Shown piece by piece: positions 4,173-9,183 of a DNA stretch of 9,183 nucleotides. The stretch lies in assembly GCA_021846765.1 (NCBI GenBank), contig JAJZWH010000040.1, forward strand, positions 1-9,183. Direction: 5' to 3'. How positions within the stretch are numbered: the first letter of the stretch is position 1; every line of letters starts with the position of its first letter. The notes beneath the pieces are model-generated. The model had not been told where the DNA came from and searched no databases. It saw only the letters and a list, made by a program, of their open reading frames with translations. Source of the DNA: a bacterium. GTDB lineage: Bacteria > Patescibacteriota > Saccharimonadia > Saccharimonadales > UBA4665. The position numbers and the translations under genes were made by a program.

Positions 4173-4450
4173 TACATCAACGACTTGAGATGAGAAATCG
4201 CTTCATTTTTAGAATTTGTGTGCGTAATATTTCTGTCGTTTTTAATATCTTCCTCAGCTTCACGCATGATTTTCTCCAAGTATAGTGTCGGTTCCAGCAC
4301 AGGGGTCAATGTTAATTGACCATCACGAATTGACTGCAAAGTTGCAGCCGTTATGAAAGCGCTTGCTGATAACCCTAGAGAAGCCGCAAAGTCAGTTATA
4401 ATTTGCTTAGTAGCATGATCGGTTCTAATCGTCAGTGTCGTGTCACTCAT
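4172..4450 (-). CDS. RelB/DinJ-family antitoxin
   Basis: A 92-residue protein. Residues 1-45 form the ribbon-helix-helix core (LTIRTDHATKQIITDFAASL, then SASAFITAATL). The tail contains EEDIKNDRN and a terminal NEAISHLKSL helix that should bind the toxin. ATG 4450 sits 7 nt after TACAAT with no Shine-Dalgarno between. It is the first cassette after tRNA-Asp; the IS begins only 5 nt beyond its -35 box, so the promoter core was spared. Confidence 0.9.
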   Translation of the reverse strand: MSDTTLTIRTDHATKQIITDFAASLGLSASAFITAATLQSIRDGQLTLTPVLEPTLYLEKIMREAEEDIKNDRNITHTNSKNEAISHLKSLM

Positions 4451-4455
4451 GTGTT

Positions 4456-4487
4456 ACATTGTACTGCAGATGACTGCAATGTGTCAA
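4456..4487 (-). promoter_or_regulatory. Promoter and operator of the tRNA-proximal RelB/YafQ module
   Basis: Minus-strand TTGACA (4482-4487), 18 nt, TACAAT (4458-4463), then 7 nt to ATG 4450. The perfect inverted repeat ACATTG (4456-4461) and CAATGT (4477-4482) brackets it, with TACTGCA and GACTGCA repeats inside. In the sequence without the IS, TTGACA would lie 2 nt after the tRNA-Asp CCA. Confidence 0.8.
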
Positions 4488-4492
4488 TTTGG
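4488..4492. repeat. Target-site duplication, left copy (TTTGG)
   Basis: TTTGG abuts the left inverted repeat and is repeated exactly at 5893-5897 next to the right one. The duplication length is 5 bp once the two inverted repeats are aligned without gaps at their tips. Confidence 0.75.
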
Positions 4493-4556
4493 ACTCTTAT
4501 CCAACGCAAGATGATCATGAACGCTGTGTCGGTTTCCAACTTAAGATGATCATGAA
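4493..4556 (+). repeat. IS left end: inverted repeat and two binding-site repeats
   Basis: Terminal ACTCTTATCCAACG continues into AAGATGATCATGAA (to 4521). A second copy, TTTCCAACTTAAGATGATCA plus TGAA, lies at 4533-4556. The core ATGATCAT is itself palindromic. Two copies on the left and one on the right give the element an asymmetric architecture. Confidence 0.8.
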
Positions 4557-4594
4557 GATGACATTTTATCTGGGTGTGTGGCAGCATAGGAATT

Positions 4595-5836
4595 ATGACA
4601 ATAACTATGAATACCACACATATACCAACTTTAAAGCAGATGGAGGATTTTGTTAATGGCTCTATTGCTATAAGCTTAACTTGCCCTAATCGCCAGGAAG
4701 CATACAGCTATATAGAGCAAACATTAGTTGCTCATAGCTACTCTAAATTAAAGAAGCCGAACAAAGGCATAGTGCGGTCTTACCTGGCTCAAGTTACTGG
4801 CTTTGGCCCAGCTCAATTAACCAGATTAATTAGACAACACGGGCATAGTGGGCACATAACCCCAGCTACTCGTACTCAGCCCACTTTTAAAGGTAAGTAT
4901 CTGCCCGAAGACATTATTGAGTTAGCCCGGGTTGATGAAGCTCATGAGGATCTAAGTGGCCCGGCTATGGTTCAGATACTTCAGCGAGAATATGAAGTTT
5001 TTGGTAATGAAGCTTGCATACGTTTAAAAGACTTAAGTTCATCGCATTTATATAACCTACGGAAAACCAATCGCTACCAACGCCGACATATGAGTTTTAC
5101 TAAAACCAAGTCAGCACCTGTGTCAATTGGTGAGCGGACTAAGCCAACTAATGATGGACGACCTGGATTCCTCAGGGTAGATAGTGTTCACCAGGGAGAT
5201 AAAGATGGTGAAAAAGGCGTTTACCACATTAATCTGGTTGATGAAGTCACCCAGTGGGAAGTAGTAGTTTGTGTGGAGGGTATTAGCGAGCAATTCATGA
5301 TCCCAGCCTTAGAGGCTGCCATGAATTTATTCCCATTTATGATGATTAATTTTCATGCCGACAATGGCTCTGAGTATATGAACCAGAAGGTAGCAGAATT
5401 ACTCCAGCGCATGCTAGTGAAGCTAACCAAAAGTAGACCCTACCATAGCGGCGACAATGGACTAGTTGAAACCAAGAACGGCAGTATTATTCGTAAAGCT
5501 TTAGGCTGGATTCATATACCAAGGACACCGGATAATGTGACAGCTATTAACCACTGGTATGCAGCTTGGTTTGTGCCCTACCTTAATTTTCATAGGCCTT
5601 GTGGCTATAGAGTCACAGAAATTAGCTCTAAAGGAAAACGAATTCATAGATATCCCAAAGATGGCTATATGATGCCCTACGAGAAACTTAAATCACTGCC
5701 ACATGCTGAGCAATATTTAAAACCAGGATTAAGCTTTGAACTACTAGATCTTCAGGCGTATGCTATGAGTGACACCCAATGGGCAGAGTCTATGCAAATA
5801 GAGAAAGCTGCCATGTGGGAGTCAATACAGCTTTAA
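4595..5836 (+). CDS. DDE (rve-fold) transposase
   Basis: From the ATG at 4595 the protein has 413 residues; a GTG at 4574 would add 7. ATG 4595 is preferred because AGGA lies just upstream, though the 3-nt gap is short; ATG 4607 is a further option. The N-terminal 90 residues look like a helix-turn-helix recognition region (KGIVRSYLAQVTGFGPAQLTRLIRQ). The catalytic core shows DD(35)E: D203 in LRVDSVHQGD, D263 in FHADNGSEYM and E299 in NGLVETKNGS, numbered from the GTG. Further family marks are VYHINLVDEVTQWEVV, PYLNFHRPC and MPYEKLKSLP. It catalyses cut or copy and strand transfer of its own IS. The frame is intact, so it is possibly active. Confidence 0.92.
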   Translation: MTITMNTTHIPTLKQMEDFVNGSIAISLTCPNRQEAYSYIEQTLVAHSYSKLKKPNKGIVRSYLAQVTGFGPAQLTRLIRQHGHSGHITPATRTQPTFKGKYLPEDIIELARVDEAHEDLSGPAMVQILQREYEVFGNEACIRLKDLSSSHLYNLRKTNRYQRRHMSFTKTKSAPVSIGERTKPTNDGRPGFLRVDSVHQGDKDGEKGVYHINLVDEVTQWEVVVCVEGISEQFMIPALEAAMNLFPFMMINFHADNGSEYMNQKVAELLQRMLVKLTKSRPYHSGDNGLVETKNGSIIRKALGWIHIPRTPDNVTAINHWYAAWFVPYLNFHRPCGYRVTEISSKGKRIHRYPKDGYMMPYEKLKSLPHAEQYLKPGLSFELLDLQAYAMSDTQWAESMQIEKAAMWESIQL

Positions 5837-5862
5837 CAATTTAATCGCTGTCACTACCGACT

Positions 5863-5892
5863 TTCATGATCATTTAAGAATTGGAAAAGACT
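5863..5892 (-). repeat. IS right end: inverted repeat
   Basis: Read on the minus strand from 5892: AGTCTTTTCCAATTCTTAAA, then TGATCATGAA. It contains the same CCAA and ATGATCATGAA blocks as the left end, with the spacer one base longer (7 instead of 6). Confidence 0.8.
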
Positions 5893-5897
5893 TTTGG
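5893..5897. repeat. Target-site duplication, right copy (TTTGG)
   Basis: The exact counterpart of 4488-4492. Its last three bases are the complement of the tRNA-Asp CCA, so the duplication restored the tRNA 3' end after insertion. Confidence 0.75.
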
Positions 5898-5971
5898 CGG
5901 GCCCGACCGGATTTGAACCGGCGATCTCCTCCGTGACAGGGAGGCGTGATAGGCCTCTTCACTACGAGCCC
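5895..5971 (-). tRNA. tRNA-Asp (GTC)
   Basis: A 77-nt cloverleaf with encoded CCA. The acceptor is GGGCTCG with CGGGCCC (one G-U), discriminator G. The anticodon arm is CCTCC-CTGTCAC-GGAGG with anticodon GTC. The T-arm is GCCGG-TTCAAAT-CCGGT. G73 is the Asp identity discriminator. Its 3' end GGCCCGCCA recurs exactly in R3 and R4 (R5 has CTA in place of CCA) and with one change in R1, R2 and R6. The gene is on the same strand as the array and points into it, the usual geometry of a tRNA used as an integration site. Confidence 0.95.
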
Positions 5972-6117
5972 AAATATATATAAATACAGGGGTTATGATA
6001 GCAAACAAATAATTTAAGTACAAATAGTCGTAATTATAATGGTGTAGCGTTTTAGTTAAAGTCAGAATACTGCTCCTGGTTTAGACTTAAAAAGTCCAGA
6101 ACTTGCGCATTTAATTG
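5972..6117. other. Short non-coding spacer upstream of tRNA-Asp
   Basis: AT-rich. On the minus strand TATATA-type sequence at about 5973-5984 lies a few bases before the tRNA 5' end and could be part of its -10 region. A small GACTT-AAA-AAGTC stem occurs near 6085-6097 without a clear U tract. No coding sequence is supported. Confidence 0.4.
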
Positions 6118-6368
6118 CTACCTATAGGGCTCATACAGTAAAGAGGATACTGATTGTTCAATTATGATGTCTAGATCTGTTGTGGCTCAAACAATGAAGG
6201 CTGTCTGTCTTTGAGCTGTTGAGAAGCTAACTCAATTAAAACTTCTAACTCAGATGAATTATGGGCGCTGCCGATGTGTTCAATCCTGACTATCTTGCCA
6301 TAGGCTGAGTAGGCTATTTGAACAGCTATAGCTCCACTCTTAGTTTTAACCTTTCTAATGAACGCCAT
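6118..6368 (-). pseudogene. Truncated transposase fragment (IS1634/IS4-like N-terminus)
   Basis: From ATG 6368 a 65-residue frame reads MAFIRKVKTKSGAIAVQIAY, then IVRIEHIGSAHNSSELEVLI and SLFEPQQI before a stop. The R-K-V-K-T-K-S-G-A-x-A-V-Q-I-A and I-E-H-I-G-S-A-H patterns are the opening of long DDE transposases of the IS1634/IS4 type, which normally run to about 500 residues. In another frame, directly after FEP, the minus strand continues DLDIIIEQSVSSLLYEPYR to a stop at 6118-6120, which may be the frameshifted continuation. No catalytic region remains. It is a dead remnant, showing that this tRNA-flanking zone has received more than one transposon. Confidence 0.75.
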
Positions 6369-6707
6369 GCATTTATATTACATGTTAGTGCGATAGATTC
6401 GATGAAGACTAATCTGTTAAAAACCTAAAATCTGGTAAAAGTGGTCAAGTCAGGTTCTATGTTGTATTTATCTCATACGTTTGGACTTTTTAATTCCCAA
6501 ACGGTATCTTTAATTGGAAAATCAGGGGTTTATAATTTGATCTGCTTAGGAGTTGGTATCTGTTTTAAAATAACATCTAAGTATTTCTGCTGAGGATAAT
6601 TTATAACGAGCAGGGGATTGCTTTAATTTAGATCGGAATAATAACTCGATATTTCGTTATATAAATATAAAGCCAAAAAGCTCTAGATAACAAGATGTTC
6701 TAATCTG
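6369..6707. other. Non-coding or decayed interval
   Basis: About 340 bp between the transposase remnant and tRNA-Gly. Both strands are broken by stops in all frames. The longest minus-strand stretch without a stop in the middle is a few dozen codons with no recognisable motif. No terminator, RNA gene or repeat that I can support. It may hold further decayed transposon sequence. Confidence 0.5.
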
Positions 6708-6782
6708 TGGTGCGGGTGAGGAGAGTCGAACTCCTATCTTAGCCTTGGGAAGGCTACATAATGGCCGTTATACAACACCCGC
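6708..6782 (-). tRNA. tRNA-Gly (CCC)
   Basis: A 75-nt cloverleaf with encoded CCA. The acceptor is GCGGGTG/CACCCGC, discriminator A. The anticodon arm is TAGCC-TTCCCAA-GGCTA with anticodon CCC. The T-arm is AGGAG-TTCGACT-CTCCT. It sits 5 nt after tRNA-Thr on the same strand and is probably cotranscribed with it. Confidence 0.95.
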
Positions 6783-6787
6783 TTAAA

Positions 6788-6863
6788 TGGAGCCACCTGT
6801 CGGAATCGAACCGACGACCTACACGTTACGAATGTGTTGCTCTACCAACTGAGCTAAGGTGGC
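6788..6863 (-). tRNA. tRNA-Thr (CGT)
   Basis: A 76-nt cloverleaf with encoded CCA. The acceptor is GCCACCT/AGGTGGC, the D-arm TTAGCTCAGTTGGTAGAGC, and the T-arm GTCGG-TTCGATT-CCGAC. The anticodon loop is TTCGTAA, giving CGT (Thr). Oddities are discriminator T73 and an A-C mismatch at the base of the anticodon stem (ACACA/CGTGT). The isoacceptor call rests on the anticodon. Confidence 0.93.
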
Positions 6864-6880
6864 AATAATCTACCGCGGTC

Positions 6881-6886
6881 ATTATA
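6881..6886 (-). promoter_or_regulatory. -10 box of the tRNA-Thr/tRNA-Gly unit
   Basis: Perfect TATAAT on the minus strand, 17 nt upstream of the mature tRNA-Thr 5' end. No good -35 is seen at the normal distance. It is back to back with a plus-strand TACAAT (6898-6903) that lies 12 nt before the membrane-protein gene at 6916, so the short gap holds divergent promoters. Confidence 0.5.
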
Positions 6887-6915
6887 ACAAAAGCTGTTAC
6901 AATTAGTTTAGTTAT

Positions 6916-7272
6916 ATGACAACCAAGAAGTCTTATTTTCATGATCATTATGTCCTTTTTTTGTTAACTGTTAATGTATTTTTAGCTATATTTACGGCAA
7001 TATTTGTATTTATTAGATTATCTTCAATCAACGGTAGTAGTTATATTGTTCAGTATAGGCCTACTTTAGGTGTTAGTGCTTTTAAGACCGGAAATATTAC
7101 TGATATGATTAGTTTTGGTATTTTTGCTCTATTTATTATGATTATCGGTTTTTTTCTTAGCCTTAGAGTCTATTCTATAAATCGTCAATTATCAATTACT
7201 GTATTAAGTTTTGGAATTCTATTGCTTGTTCTGGATATTATAATTAGTAATGCACTAATCGTTCTCCATTAA
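6916..7272 (+). CDS. Small three-helix membrane protein of unknown function
   Basis: 118 residues with three predicted membrane helices at about 12-34, 64-86 and 92-117, and a short polar loop after the first helix (about 35-60). No catalytic motif or named family is recognised. The first helix could also be a signal anchor. Its stop is 6 nt before the glycosyltransferase start and both genes share the strand, so they probably form one operon, and the protein may be an accessory subunit of the glycan machinery. No Shine-Dalgarno precedes the ATG; TACAAT 12 nt upstream may be the -10. Confidence 0.75.
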   Translation: MTTKKSYFHDHYVLFLLTVNVFLAIFTAIFVFIRLSSINGSSYIVQYRPTLGVSAFKTGNITDMISFGIFALFIMIIGFFLSLRVYSINRQLSITVLSFGILLLVLDIIISNALIVLH

Positions 7273-7278
7273 ATAATT

Positions 7279-8916
7279 ATGACAGATATTGAAATTCCAT
7301 ACGAAAAAGATAGGCATGGTCATTATCGTTTTTTTGAGATATTGCCAGGAGCATTAAGTTGGACTATTTTATTTTTACCAGTAATACTGAGTTATATAAA
7401 TATTACCCTTGCAGTTATCTTTATCCTGGCATATTTACTGATTTATTTTGTACGTTCTATTGGTTATAGCATCGGTTCTCTTAGAGGATATAGAACCATG
7501 AAGCAACATTTGAGTTTAAATTGGCGAGCACTGGTAGATGATGTAGAAAAAAGAGCTATAGGGCATGACGATGGAGTAAAGAGACCACAGTGGCATAAAG
7601 ATAATATAGAAAGATTAAGCACTGGTTCAAACGAATATAGACCTTCTGAACTTATTCATGCGGTTATCATAGCGACCGTTAATGAAAATACTGAGGTTTT
7701 GGAGCCTACAATTAAATCAATTGTAAATGGTGAGCATGATAACAAAAAATTAATTTTAGTATTTGCTTATGAGGGAAGGGCGGGAGAAGAGACCGAAATT
7801 AGAGTAAATAACCTAATCGCAAAATATAAAGACAATTTTATGGATGCTTTTGCTGTTAAACATCCAGCCAATATACCTGATGAGGTAATTGGCAAAGGAG
7901 CTAATATTTCTTTTGCTGGTCGTCGTCTACAGGAATACTTAGAGAATAAAAAAATAGATCCAAAATTAGTTATAGTGACAACTCTTGATGCAGACAATCG
8001 TCCAGATAAACGTTATTTTTTAGCAGTTAATTATCTATTTTGTATAGTTCCTGATCCGATTCGAGCTTCATATCAACCGCTGCCTATGTTTACAAATAAT
8101 ATATGGGACGCACCGACTATGATGAGAGTTATAGCTACTGGAAATACATTGTTTTATATCGTAGGTACCACTAGGCCGCATCGTTCTCGTAATTTTTCAG
8201 CACATGCCCAATCGATGCGTGCCTTGATTGATATGAATTTCTGGAGTGTTAGGACTGTAGTTGAAGATGGGCATCATTTCTGGCGAAGTTATTTTCATTT
8301 TAATGGAGACTATCGAGTGTATCCAATCAGTATTCCTGTTTATCAAGATGCTGTATTAGCTGATGGTTATTTTAAAACTATGAAGGCTCAATTTATTCAA
8401 TTAAGAAGATGGACTTATGGAGCTTCCGATGTTGCCTATGTAGCAGACAAAGGATTTTTTACTAAAAATGCGATACCAAAAAGCGACATATTATCAAAGC
8501 TACTCAATCTATTAGAAGGGCATGTTACTTGGGCGACTGGTATTATTATAGTTTTTGGAGCTGCCTTTATCCCACCGTTAATACATCCACAAAGTTTTGC
8601 CGCCAATGAATTACCTTTGATAGTTAGTCGTATCCAGAAGATTGGTTTAGTTGGTTTACTGGCTTCAGTTTACGTGTGTTTAGTGACCTTGCCACCTAGG
8701 CCATCAAGATATAAAAAACATCGTTCTATTTTAATGATAGTCCAGTGGATATTTGCTCCAGTAGCTGGGTTTTTATTTGGTTCGGTGGCTGCATTTAATT
8801 CTCAAACCAGGCTAATGTTTAAAAAATATTTAAGCAAGTTTGATGTAACTGAAAAGGCTGTAGTGATGAAGGGTGGAAATGTTATTAGTTCGGAAGCCGA
8901 TCCAGACCATAGTTAA
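7279..8916 (+). CDS. Membrane-bound family 2 glycosyltransferase (processive type)
   Basis: 545 residues. There are N-terminal helices at about 24-58, a cytosolic GT-A domain at about 125-400, and C-terminal helices at about 414-436, 454-472 and 485-505. Motifs seen: HAVIIATVNENTE (127-139, sugar-nucleotide binding), GKGANISFAGR (205-215), TTLDADNRPD (234-243, DxD metal site), VVEDGHHFW (327-335, catalytic base) and QLRRW (374-378, the Q-x-x-R-W of cellulose- and hyaluronan-synthase-like enzymes). Such enzymes polymerise and often thread a polysaccharide through the membrane. The sugar and product cannot be told from sequence. It follows the small membrane protein by 6 nt and converges with the downstream ATP-cone gene (4-bp gap). 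Confidence 0.88.
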   Translation: MTDIEIPYEKDRHGHYRFFEILPGALSWTILFLPVILSYINITLAVIFILAYLLIYFVRSIGYSIGSLRGYRTMKQHLSLNWRALVDDVEKRAIGHDDGVKRPQWHKDNIERLSTGSNEYRPSELIHAVIIATVNENTEVLEPTIKSIVNGEHDNKKLILVFAYEGRAGEETEIRVNNLIAKYKDNFMDAFAVKHPANIPDEVIGKGANISFAGRRLQEYLENKKIDPKLVIVTTLDADNRPDKRYFLAVNYLFCIVPDPIRASYQPLPMFTNNIWDAPTMMRVIATGNTLFYIVGTTRPHRSRNFSAHAQSMRALIDMNFWSVRTVVEDGHHFWRSYFHFNGDYRVYPISIPVYQDAVLADGYFKTMKAQFIQLRRWTYGASDVAYVADKGFFTKNAIPKSDILSKLLNLLEGHVTWATGIIIVFGAAFIPPLIHPQSFAANELPLIVSRIQKIGLVGLLASVYVCLVTLPPRPSRYKKHRSILMIVQWIFAPVAGFLFGSVAAFNSQTRLMFKKYLSKFDVTEKAVVMKGGNVISSEADPDHS

Positions 8917-8920
8917 TGGT

Positions 8921-9183
8921 TTAATGAAAGGCTTGGTAGTGTATACTTGCAGTCTTGTCGAATCTGTTAAGACAGACTTTGGTCGTGTCACTAATTAGGC
9001 TTGAATTAATTGTTCCATTTTCAATCTTACCAAGCAATAAACTGACTACAGTTCTAGTTATATGTCTTGCATCAGATATGGCACTGCTGCGATGTTTTAA
9101 GCTATCGTAGACGCTTAAATACAGTTTATCGGTAAGGAAAGGCTGTAATTGTCCTTTTTTATTGATAACAAGCCATAATTGCT
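8921..9183 (-). CDS. ATP-cone protein, C-terminal part (NrdR-like), cut by the window edge
   Basis: An open frame enters at the right edge on the minus strand (first full codon at 9181) and ends at TAA 8921-8923, about 86 residues. Landmarks of the ATP-cone as in NrdR: WLVINKKGQLQPFLTDKLYL (V-x-K-x-G...F-x-x-x-K-L), SVYDSLKHRSSAISDARHIT, GTINSSLISDTTKVCLNRFD and ending KTASIHYQAFH, comparable to the L-D-K-V-A-Y-V-R-F-A-S-V-Y end of NrdR. NrdR senses dATP/ATP and represses ribonucleotide reductase genes. The N-terminal zinc ribbon that would prove NrdR lies outside the window. A stand-alone ATP-cone protein is the alternative. Confidence 0.7.
   Translation of the reverse strand, partial: QLWLVINKKGQLQPFLTDKLYLSVYDSLKHRSSAISDARHITRTVVSLLLGKIENGTINSSLISDTTKVCLNRFDKTASIHYQAFH

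Larger units (their letters stand above)
4493..5892 (+). mobile_element. DDE insertion sequence (1400 bp) inserted at the tRNA-Asp 3' end
   Basis: Tips are ACTCTTATCCAA on the left and AGTCTTTTCCAA on the right (reverse complement), 10 of 12 matching, bounded by the perfect 5-bp duplication TTTGG. One transposase gene fills the element on the plus strand, opposite to the array. The left end carries two copies of a CCAA-N6-ATGATCATGAA motif and the right end one, as expected for transposase binding sites. The family is an rve/IS481-like DDE group by feel, but the exact ISfinder family is unresolved. The duplication includes the tRNA's CCA bases, so the tRNA remains whole. Confidence 0.85.
5..5897 (-). 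other. tRNA-Asp-anchored array of six toxin-antitoxin cassettes
   Basis: Six consecutive gene blocks lie on the minus strand, each closed at its 3' side by a related repeat of about 36 bp (starts 5, 702, 1790, 2464, 3225, 3872). The head of the array is the 3' end of the tRNA-Asp gene at 5895. Distances between repeat starts are 697, 1088, 674, 761 and 647 bp, and about 618 bp for the tRNA-proximal block once the IS and its target duplication are subtracted. Each block holds one TA operon with its own promoter; the 1088-bp block also has a zinc-ribbon-like gene. Seen directly: repeats, spacing, strand bias, TA content. Inferred: the blocks were added one after another at the tRNA 3' end by a site-specific recombinase that is not encoded here. 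Confidence 0.75.

Noticed and set aside
4492..5895. Alternative 7-bp target duplication GACTCTT/GACTTTT for the IS
   Set aside because: It has a mismatch and leaves the inverted-repeat tips out of register; TTTGG is perfect and keeps them aligned.
6369..6707. Possible gene remnant on the minus strand near 6550-6650
   Set aside because: Only a few dozen codons without a stop and no recognisable motif.
7767..7997. Minus-strand open frame inside the glycosyltransferase
   Set aside because: Antisense shadow of the conserved GT-A domain with no family features.

Overview
ORGANISM. The window is AT-rich with a standard stop-codon set (TGA, TAA and TAG all end genes). It has compact genes, few Shine-Dalgarno sites, tRNAs with encoded CCA, a three-tRNA neighbourhood and a dense set of toxin-antitoxin (TA) genes. 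This looks like a small-genome bacterium, most plausibly Patescibacteria/CPR such as Candidatus Saccharibacteria. That placement is inference from style and from protein family feel; no phylogenetic marker is present.

LEFT HALF (1-5897), a cassette array. Six gene blocks, all on the minus strand, are separated by a roughly 36-bp repeat (R1-R6 at 5, 702, 1790, 2464, 3225 and 3872). Each repeat begins, on the plus strand, with TGGCGGG or a close variant. On the coding strand it ends in CCCGCCA, which is also the 3' end of the tRNA-Asp gene at the head of the array (5895-5971, same strand). Every block contains one type II TA module: BrnT/BrnA-like, AbrB/VapC, RelB/YafQ (antitoxin broken), RHH/VapC, RelB/YafQ (toxin frameshifted) and RelB/YafQ (intact). 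One block also carries a small zinc-ribbon-like gene. Each TA module has its own promoter just after the repeat or its following terminator. Most of these promoters carry an inverted repeat over the core promoter and a -10 box only 6-9 nt before the start codon, which suggests leaderless, autoregulated transcripts. The toxin stop codon usually lies in or next to the repeat. Unit lengths are about 620-760 bp, with one of about 1090 bp. The whole resembles an integron-style cassette array anchored on the 3' end of a tRNA gene, but no integrase is in view and the repeats are not canonical attC sites.

INSERTION SEQUENCE (4493-5892). A 1.4-kb DD(35)E IS sits exactly between tRNA-Asp and the first cassette. 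It has inverted repeats and a perfect 5-bp target duplication (TTTGG) that includes the tRNA's CCA. Removing it in thought puts the -35 box of the first cassette 2 nt behind the tRNA-Asp CCA.

MIDDLE (5898-6863). tRNA-Asp(GTC), a degraded N-terminal fragment of another transposase, a non-coding stretch, then tRNA-Gly(CCC) and tRNA-Thr(CGT), all minus strand.

RIGHT (6916-9183). A small three-helix membrane protein is followed 6 nt later by a membrane-bound processive-type family 2 glycosyltransferase, probably one operon making or exporting a surface glycan. Converging on it with a 4-bp gap is the 3' end of an ATP-cone gene (NrdR-like), cut by the window edge. This side looks like ordinary chromosome; the accessory part is the tRNA-Asp-proximal array.
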